This document shows positions 5,687 to 10,453 of a stretch of DNA of 10,453 nt, in pieces. The position numbers and the translations under genes are program-made. This stretch comes from an archaeon (GTDB lineage Archaea; Halobacteriota; Syntropharchaeia; Alkanophagales; Methanospirareceae). The notes below the pieces were generated by a model. The model was given only the letters and a program-made list of their open reading frames with translations. It was not told the DNA's origin and did not search any database. The DNA lies in NCBI GenBank assembly GCA_030019325.1, contig JASEFB010000072.1, positions 1 to 10,453 of the forward strand. The letters run 5' to 3'. The stretch's first letter is position 1. Each line of letters starts with the position of its first letter.

Positions 5687-6154
5687 ATGGAACTCATAGT
5701 GAGAACGGCAAAAGGACTCACGATAAAAATAAGGAATTTTGAAAGGCCTGATATCAGAAGGGTGATGGAAATAGAGGAAGAATCATTCTTGGATGGCGAT
5801 GCAGGGTTGTATCTCGAATTATACGAGGAATGGCGGGCGGGTTTCTTAGTTGCAGAGAAAGATGATGAGGTAATAGGATTCGTAGTTCTGGTATTAACGC
5901 CGGAGGGAGAAGGGCGCGTATTTGCACTTGCGGTTGATTCACGATATAAAGGAAGAGGCGTGGGGAGGGCGTTGTTAAAAGCGGCTTTTAACACACTGAG
6001 AAAACGAAGAATAGGGTACGTGCGGCTCGAAGTGAGGGTAAGTAACCATATAGCACAGAGCTTATATAGAAGTATGGGATTTATGGAGGTTGGATTTATT
6101 CCATTCTATTACAAGGAGGGGGAAGGAGCGATCGTGATGAGAAAGGTCTTGTAG
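5687..6154 (+). CDS. rimI: RimI-like GNAT N-acetyltransferase
   Basis: This 155-residue GNAT-fold enzyme most resembles RimI/archaeal Ard1, which acetylate protein N-termini using acetyl-CoA. Motif order is typical: IRNFERPDIRRVMEIEEESF (15-34) for the first strand and helix, EVIGFVV (61-67), FALAVDSRYKGRGVGRALL (79-97) with the acetyl-CoA pyrophosphate loop R86-YKGRGVG, then YVRLEVRVSNHIAQSLYRSM (111-130) and GFMEVGF. E115, N120 and Y127 occupy the usual RimI catalytic and support positions. A ten-residue N-terminal lead precedes the core, so a later start cannot be excluded, but no better ribosome site is visible. It follows aroQ by 5 bases and runs convergently towards sepS, with a 44-base gap. 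The link with chorismate mutase looks like operon packing rather than a shared pathway. Exact substrates cannot be told from sequence. Confidence 0.8.
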   Translation: MELIVRTAKGLTIKIRNFERPDIRRVMEIEEESFLDGDAGLYLELYEEWRAGFLVAEKDDEVIGFVVLVLTPEGEGRVFALAVDSRYKGRGVGRALLKAAFNTLRKRRIGYVRLEVRVSNHIAQSLYRSMGFMEVGFIPFYYKEGEGAIVMRKVL

Positions 6155-6198
6155 AAACTCTGATAGAAGCTCTTCAAGCAAATCTTAACTCTACCTAT

Positions 6199-7806
6199 TC
6201 AAACCCTCTTACCCACCACGGTAATAAAAACAGGACCCCGTATATCTATCTTCTTCTTCATCGCGGTGATATACCGCATTGCCACATCATCTATCGTTAT
6301 ATTTATATCCGCGCCGCTTCTGACGATCTTTACTTTTACTTCCACATCTTCTCTCTCGATTTCTCCTCTTTTAGCTGCTTCCTCTATCTTGGAAGCAGCA
6401 AAAGCGGCAAATGCATCTACAAAACGTATGTTTGTTGGCACCCCCTCCTCAAACACCTTTTCCCATTCCTCATTCCTCGGTATGCCAACTATAGACCCCT
6501 CAACTACAACTATCTCATTCAGATACGCAGGGCCGCATAAAAGGGTGTTCTCCTCCGGCTCAAGTACCCAAACTTCAACCTCCTTCCCGAATAGGGTGCC
6601 CCTATACGCGAGGAACTCACACGGTGATTTCTCACTACCTTTATCCTCGCATACGTGCACTATGTCTTTAAGTATATTTTCACCTTCCGGCGTGTTTGGT
6701 GTCTTTTCCATGCTTATCAGCTCAGCCAGTTCCATATCGCTCAACTTCCAGGGTGCGTAAAATTGCGGCAATGCCAATGCTCTTGCGTCGCTCTCCTCGT
6801 GCAGTATCATTGCTAACCGCTCTACACCTAATCCCAGGTTCACCACGGGATACGGAATGTCATAGTGCGCCAATGCAGTGGGGGAATAGATACCAAACGT
6901 AGCTAATTCCACCCAGCCAATTCGAGGGTGATAGCAAAAAACTTCTGTTTGAGTCTCAGGCATGTAATATTTCGAGCGCTTCTCGTCCTTTCTGAATTTT
7001 ATTTTATCAAAGCCAAATTGCGAAAGCAGCCCTGTTGCGATCTCTTTACCATCGTCTATGCTCGCTTCACCATCTTCATTGCAGACGACGCATGATGCGG
7101 AATGATAATTACGAAGCCTTATTTCATCCTCTCGCTGCTCTCTCCGGAAACATCTATCCACTGAGAATAATTTTATTGGCAATGGCTTTTTATTCCAAAC
7201 CTCGGCGAGTGTTAAGAACCAGCCAGAGGTCATATGACTTCGTAAGGTGCTTCTGGAGGAGATAGGAGAAAGGCTTTTTAACTCCGGGAAAACGGCATCA
7301 AGCACTTTCGTTACCTCCATATCCCCCACACCTATACTATGTGCCACCTCATATACCAGATCATCGCCCCCTATTTCGCCTTTTTTATACCGGTGCAATC
7401 TATTCTTTAGCTCCTCTATTTCCTCGTTCGATAATTCTTTACCCAAGTACGAGTTCATCATCCTCACCCGGTCCTCCGAGATGCCGATGTCAGGACGAGG
7501 CAATCCCGCGAGATAATAACAGCGGTCCAAGACCGCAAGTGCTTCTTTTCCAAACTGCCTCTTGACATCCTCGTCTTCTATCATTACCGGATTCATAACT
7601 TCTTCAAAGCCGAGCCGCAGATACGCCTCTCTCAACTTTTGTATCGTTTCAAACACTGGGTGAGGCTTTCCATAGCTCACCATGCGCAAAGAGCGTGGAT
7701 ATCCTCTGTTAAGTCTCCGCTCACTTGCGTATCTCACGCCTTGTATCCATGCAGCTTCAAAATCCTTGCTTGTATCTTCTCTTATCTGCTTGGGATCAAA
7801 TTTCAT
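6199..7806 (-). CDS. sepS: O-phosphoserine-tRNA(Cys) ligase (SepRS)
   Basis: This class II aminoacyl-tRNA synthetase charges tRNA(Cys) with O-phosphoserine, which SepCysS then converts to Cys-tRNA(Cys). This indirect route is typical of methanogens and their relatives. At 535 residues it has the family's full length. Visible landmarks: the N-terminal MKFDPKQIREDTSKDFEAAW, motif 1 region near EEVMNPVMIEDEDVKRQFG (68-86), SHMT (190-193), motif 2 RCFRREQREDEIRLRN (218-233), HSAS (235-238) and motif 3 NLGLGVERLAMIL (323-335). The Thr in SHMT and the two Ser in HSAS correspond to residues that bind the phosphate of phosphoserine in known SepRS structures. The C-terminal 150 residues are the anticodon-binding part. 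SepCysS is not in this window. A GC-rich palindromic repeat lies immediately upstream, probably within the transcribed leader. Confidence 0.95.
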   Translation of the reverse strand: MKFDPKQIREDTSKDFEAAWIQGVRYASERRLNRGYPRSLRMVSYGKPHPVFETIQKLREAYLRLGFEEVMNPVMIEDEDVKRQFGKEALAVLDRCYYLAGLPRPDIGISEDRVRMMNSYLGKELSNEEIEELKNRLHRYKKGEIGGDDLVYEVAHSIGVGDMEVTKVLDAVFPELKSLSPISSRSTLRSHMTSGWFLTLAEVWNKKPLPIKLFSVDRCFRREQREDEIRLRNYHSASCVVCNEDGEASIDDGKEIATGLLSQFGFDKIKFRKDEKRSKYYMPETQTEVFCYHPRIGWVELATFGIYSPTALAHYDIPYPVVNLGLGVERLAMILHEESDARALALPQFYAPWKLSDMELAELISMEKTPNTPEGENILKDIVHVCEDKGSEKSPCEFLAYRGTLFGKEVEVWVLEPEENTLLCGPAYLNEIVVVEGSIVGIPRNEEWEKVFEEGVPTNIRFVDAFAAFAASKIEEAAKRGEIEREDVEVKVKIVRSGADINITIDDVAMRYITAMKKKIDIRGPVFITVVGKRV

Positions 7807-7830
7807 GGCTCTTTCTCAATAGCTCCTATG

Positions 7831-7909
7831 TAAGCCCTTATAGGGCTTGCGGGTAAGCCCCTCCGGTAAACCCTTTCAGGGTTTTCGGGGACGTGGGCGG
7901 AGCCCCACA
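7831..7909 (+). repeat. GC-rich multi-hairpin palindromic element upstream of sepS
   Basis: Three hairpins follow each other: AAGCCCT-TAT-AGGGCTT (7832-7848), AAACCCT-TTC-AGGGTTT (7868-7884) and GTGGGC-GGA-GCCCCAC (7893-7908, one bulge). The element begins TAAGCCCTTA and ends GGCGGAGCCCCACA, as does the one inside radB. Its middle hairpin has the same TTC loop as GAGCCT-TTC-AGGCTC in radB but different paired bases, which is a compensatory pattern. Between the TATA box at 7931-7940 and the sepS start it would occupy most of the sepS leader. It may act as an RNA structure there or may simply be a tolerated repeat. Confidence 0.82.
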
Positions 7910-7930
7910 TTTGTTTTATACCTGGTGGTA

Positions 7931-7940
7931 ATTTATATAC
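7931..7940. promoter_or_regulatory. Bidirectional TATA box for sepS and the COG2426 gene
   Basis: ATTTATATAC on the plus strand and GTATATAAAT on the minus strand are both good archaeal TATA boxes. Plus-strand initiation is expected near 7960, about 45 bases before the COG2426 start. Minus-strand initiation is expected near 7910, right at the boundary of the palindromic element. A second weaker TTTTATA lies at 7914-7920. Confidence 0.55.
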
Positions 7941-8008
7941 TCTTGCATTTTAACTGATTTATTGAAAATCTGGAACGTAATCCATGAGATATTAGAGGGG
8001 TGTTTCTT

Positions 8009-8494
8009 ATGGCTTTTGAAACGGGCATTACTGCGCTACCTGAGAGCGTCAGGGTGATATTACTGGCGATGATCCCGATTAGCGAGCTTCGTGCTTCAAT
8101 ACCCCTTGCACTTGGCATGTATAAGATGGATGTATCACAAGCGTTTATTCTCTCGGTGATCGGGAATATGCTACCCGTCGTGCCCTTACTTCTTTTTCTT
8201 GACCCGGTTTCAAACTGGTTAAGAAGATACAGTGTCTTTGATGGATTCTTTAACTGGCTTTTCTCAAGAACAAGGAAATATAATTACAGAATAGAGAAAT
8301 ACGGCTCCTTGGGACTAATACCTTTTGTTGCGATTCCTCTTCCCATGACAGGAGCATGGACGGCGTGTGCGGTCGCTTTTGTCTTTGGTATTCGCTGCCG
8401 ATATGCATTTGCTGCTATTCTCGCAGGCGTGATAATCGCAGGGCTAATCGTAACGCTCTCATGTATGGGTGTTTTGGTGATGTGGGGGGTATGA
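8009..8494 (+). CDS. COG2426 family membrane protein (putative small multidrug exporter family)
   Basis: This 161-residue integral membrane protein belongs to the family labelled 'putative small multi-drug export protein' (COG2426), a label with little direct experimental support. Both family signatures are present: AMIPISELRASIPLALG (20-36) in the first hydrophobic region and FVAIPLPMTGAWT (106-118) in the second half, flanking a basic cytosolic stretch WLFSRTRKYNYRIEKYG (83-99). The two related Pro-Ile/Leu-rich segments suggest paired re-entrant or half-crossing helices, as in DedA-type proteins. Four or so membrane segments are predicted. I chose the ATG at 8009 because GAGGGG ends 8 bases upstream; a GTG at 8000 overlaps that site. 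Its 3' end overlaps the antisense tail of the DUF5305 frame by 80 bases. Function remains uncertain. Confidence 0.82.
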   Translation: MAFETGITALPESVRVILLAMIPISELRASIPLALGMYKMDVSQAFILSVIGNMLPVVPLLLFLDPVSNWLRRYSVFDGFFNWLFSRTRKYNYRIEKYGSLGLIPFVAIPLPMTGAWTACAVAFVFGIRCRYAFAAILAGVIIAGLIVTLSCMGVLVMWGV

Positions 8495-9659
8495 GTGTAT
8501 ATCGATGATAACGGCGATTTGTATTTGTATAGCTTGAGAATAAATCCCAACGACAAATACTACCAAATCCCAGGTAAATCCCAATTTCCAAATCCCAAAG
8601 AGAAAGAATGAGCAAAAAGGGGTGCAAAATTAGTAGTATTGGGGTTTGGGATTTGTTTGGTAGTATTGGTATATATTTGGATTTGGGATTTTCTACGGAG
8701 CTAAACAAGTACAAATCCTCTAAGGATTTTATTTCCAACCTGACCATACTTATATTTATATCTGATGGAAGCTTTCCTTTACTAATCAGGTCTTTGAATT
8801 TACCATATTCTTCTTCTTTAATAAGTTCTTGAATAGCGGAGTCATCCAGAGGCTTATATTTCAGTTTAACGAGAGTGAAAGCGAGTATAAGCAAGAAAAA
8901 GATGGAAATAGACGAAGAAGCAACAATTTTTTCAAGATTTGACGGTGACAGTAAAACGTTCACTTCACGCACCACATCTTTTTTTATCGTCTCCTCATAG
9001 CTTTTGCGTGGGACCTCGTAGATAGAGCCGCTGATTTTGATAGGCAAAGAAAAATCCTTTTGCTCATCAACTCTTTCACCTCCGACTTCTCCATTATATC
9101 TTACCGTCGTTATGACTTCTACATTGGTGATACCGCCGGAAAAATCAAGGCTATCTTGAATGGTTTTGATTTCTTTCATAATTTCTGAGATGTTTAAGCT
9201 GATATAATTTTGCAATTTATCGCTTCCTCTTAAATCCATACGTCCGCTTGAGAGAGTGTTCTCTTTACGCCAGTAAGTAGTGTTTTTGCTGGACGAGGAT
9301 AGAACGAGTTTAGTAAGGTAATTTGCAGATATATCTGAGGAAGAAGGTGCATTTATTTGGAAATTGAAACTTCCATTCAGGTTAGGGGAGAGAGTGGAGA
9401 AGTAAACAGGTTGATTACTTAGCGTCCATCCTACAGGCCATAGTGGATTTCCCTGCTCAACCTCGACACTGTGCTCATACCAGGCTTTGTATTGGTATAA
9501 AGTAACGCTTTCACTTTCAGCTCTTGTTTCATAATGCGGTATCCCAAAAACCGCATAAGTATAAAGAGAGGATAAGCAGAGCGCTACGATGAATATAACT
9601 AAAATGAGCTTGTATCTTCTAGCTACAGCTCCGGCGAATTTATAGGTTGAAAGGTTCAT
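8415..9659 (-). CDS. DUF5305-like membrane protein with a disrupted C-terminus
   Basis: This protein is encoded directly after signal peptidase I with a 4-base ATGA overlap, a pairing familiar from archaeal genomes for DUF5305 proteins. It has a short cytosolic N-terminus, a membrane helix (about 17-38), an extracytoplasmic Ser/Asn-rich region of about 200 residues with candidate glycosylation sites such as N126-T-T and N156-I-S, a second helix (about 245-266), and a cytosolic tail with KYKPLDDSAIQELIKEEEYG and LEIKSLEDLYLF (308-319). The family tail normally goes on with a short domain after the SLEDL block. Here, from about residue 322 (8696) the frame is read through an AAATCCCA repeat and then antisense through the COG2426 3' end, giving about 90 low-complexity or basic residues to a stop at 8415-8417. 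The authentic part is residues 1-321. The function is unknown; a role in surface-protein export or folding is inferred only from context. Confidence 0.7.
   Translation of the reverse strand: MNLSTYKFAGAVARRYKLILVIFIVALCLSSLYTYAVFGIPHYETRAESESVTLYQYKAWYEHSVEVEQGNPLWPVGWTLSNQPVYFSTLSPNLNGSFNFQINAPSSSDISANYLTKLVLSSSSKNTTYWRKENTLSSGRMDLRGSDKLQNYISLNISEIMKEIKTIQDSLDFSGGITNVEVITTVRYNGEVGGERVDEQKDFSLPIKISGSIYEVPRKSYEETIKKDVVREVNVLLSPSNLEKIVASSSISIFFLLILAFTLVKLKYKPLDDSAIQELIKEEEYGKFKDLISKGKLPSDINISMVRLEIKSLEDLYLFSSVENPKSKYIPILPNKSQTPILLILHPFLLILSLWDLEIGIYLGFGSICRWDLFSSYTNTNRRYHRYTLIPPTSPKHPYMRALRLALRLSRLRE
8542..8696. repeat. AAATCCCA-type inverted repeat cluster
   Basis: Four copies of AAATCCCA lie on the plus strand (8542-8549, 8565-8572, 8576-8583, 8590-8597) and two on the minus strand (complements at 8647-8654 and 8684-8691). 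AATACTACCAAATCCCA at 8557-8573 is matched in inverted orientation by 8647-8667 with a 4-base insertion, so the region can form a large imperfect hairpin around 8598-8646. TAGTATTGG is repeated directly at 8634-8642 and 8661-8669. No transposase or clear target-site duplication is visible. It looks like a non-autonomous miniature repeat that landed in the 3' part of the DUF5305 gene. Confidence 0.75.
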
Positions 9660-10453
9660 CGTAATCTTAATACCTTTTTCTTCTTTTTCTTTCTTCCTCT
9701 TTTTCTTCTTATATCTTTAAGCCATACAGGATAAAAAATAAGTGAGATGATGAGAGGAGGGATGAGGGATGTTAGGAGTGGAGGAAGAAAGAGGTTCATC
9801 TGCGATAAACAAACTATCCAGAAGACAGGCATTAGATAGGGTGCAGATGAGATAGGTGTATTTTCTGTTTCTATTTCTGCGCTAATTTCAATTCCGGTAG
9901 CATTTCCTGTGGGCAACACAGCATAGGGAACTATTTTCTCATCGGAAAAAACAATAACGGATGGAACTAATCCACTATTCTTTATTTTGGTGTCCACATC
10001 TACATTACCACTCATAGCCAGATAGGGTGCAGAGATGATAAAAAAGGGAATTGAAAGGATAAGGAAGAGTAAAAAGAACTTTTTATACTCTATACGAGTT
10101 CTCTTTTTCCTCTCCGCTCTCCTTTTCTCTTTCTCCTTTTTCCGCGCTTTTAATGGAGATGTAAAAATGTTCGTGATTTCACCAGCAATGATTAAGCCAG
10201 CAGGGAGGATAACGAGGAATAACCAAATCAACGGATTTTTAGAACCTTTGGGACCGAACAAATAGCCAACAAAAGGAACCAAAACAACAGGTTTACCAAC
10301 TACATCTTCCGGTTTAACCGTAAATTGGTCAGGGTCTTCAGATGCATCACCTTTTGTCTTAAACCCATCTTCTGTTTCGTTAATCACCCTGTGAGTGATT
10401 ATAACATTTTTTCTCCCGGAAGGGTCTTTAAATGCAATTATATCGCTGGACTG
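9656..10453 (-). CDS. Signal peptidase I, archaeal type (5' end outside window)
   Basis: The frame is open to the right edge, so the N-terminus with the catalytic Ser is missing; 265 residues are visible. Near the edge it reads DIIAFKDPSGRKNVIITHRV, where the His (visible residue 21) replaces the bacterial catalytic Lys, as in archaeal and ER-type (Sec11/SipW) enzymes. TKGDASEDPDQF follows, with the conserved Gly-Asp ... Asp (residues 35-42), then VVGKPVVLVPFVGYLFG. These membrane proteases cut signal peptides from exported proteins outside the cytoplasm. After the protease domain comes an extension with a helix (about 74-92), a very basic loop rich in Lys/Arg/Glu (about 100-122), a second helix, an extracytoplasmic segment and one or two C-terminal helices ending in a polylysine tail. 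Its stop overlaps the DUF5305 start (ATGA, 9656-9659), so the two are translationally coupled. A GTG at 10387 is internal, not the start. Confidence 0.87.
   Translation of the reverse strand, partial: QSSDIIAFKDPSGRKNVIITHRVINETEDGFKTKGDASEDPDQFTVKPEDVVGKPVVLVPFVGYLFGPKGSKNPLIWLFLVILPAGLIIAGEITNIFTSPLKARKKEKEKRRAERKKRTRIEYKKFFLLFLILSIPFFIISAPYLAMSGNVDVDTKIKNSGLVPSVIVFSDEKIVPYAVLPTGNATGIEISAEIETENTPISSAPYLMPVFWIVCLSQMNLFLPPLLTSLIPPLIISLIFYPVWLKDIRRKRGRKKKKKKVLRLR

Noticed and set aside
6155..6198. Terminator hairpin between the convergent rimI-like gene and sepS
   Set aside because: No strong stem or T-run is visible in the 44 bases on either strand.

Overview
The window looks like a chromosomal segment of a methane-metabolising euryarchaeon (a methanogen or an anaerobic methanotroph; the sequence alone does not separate them). 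The evidence is two methanogenesis marker proteins (Mmp15 and Mmp5), the archaeal recombinase paralogue RadB, a phosphoseryl-tRNA synthetase (SepRS) for tRNA-dependent cysteine synthesis, an archaeal-type Ser/His signal peptidase, and TATA-box promoters with AT-rich spacers.

Layout. Positions 1-600 hold no intact gene. They contain the decayed 3' end of an ABC-2 transporter permease (about 196-430, minus strand) and a palindrome-rich stretch (about 515-590). Next, all on the minus strand, come a small VIT1/CCC1-like membrane protein (601-1080), the pair mmp15 (1196-2425) and mmp5 (2432-2881) in one operon, radB (2973-3782) and a two-repeat MgtE/SLC41-type cation transporter (3877-5160). A divergent spacer leads to a plus-strand operon of chorismate mutase and a RimI-like acetyltransferase (5382-6154), which converges on sepS (6199-7806, minus). 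A bidirectional promoter separates sepS from a COG2426 membrane protein (8009-8494, plus). The right end is a minus-strand operon of signal peptidase I (cut by the window edge) and a DUF5305 membrane protein joined by a 4-base ATGA overlap.

How the genes relate. Most are housekeeping or methane-pathway genes with no single shared pathway. Mmp5 and Mmp15 form a clear pair: Mmp15 is an HgdC/BadF-type ATPase with candidate iron-sulfur cysteines, and Mmp5 is a small CxxC protein. Signal peptidase and DUF5305 form a second pair, probably serving secreted or surface proteins encoded outside the window.

The most notable features are repetitive elements interacting with genes. A GC-rich multi-hairpin element lies in frame inside radB and adds about 37 residues between two conserved parts of the ATPase core. 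A related copy, with the same boundaries and a covarying stem, fills the predicted 5' leader of sepS. A second, unrelated AT-rich repeat family (AAATCCCA) appears to have cut off the DUF5305 C-terminus, so that the reading frame runs through the repeat and antisense into the neighbouring gene. I found no CRISPR array, tRNA, rRNA or intact insertion sequence.
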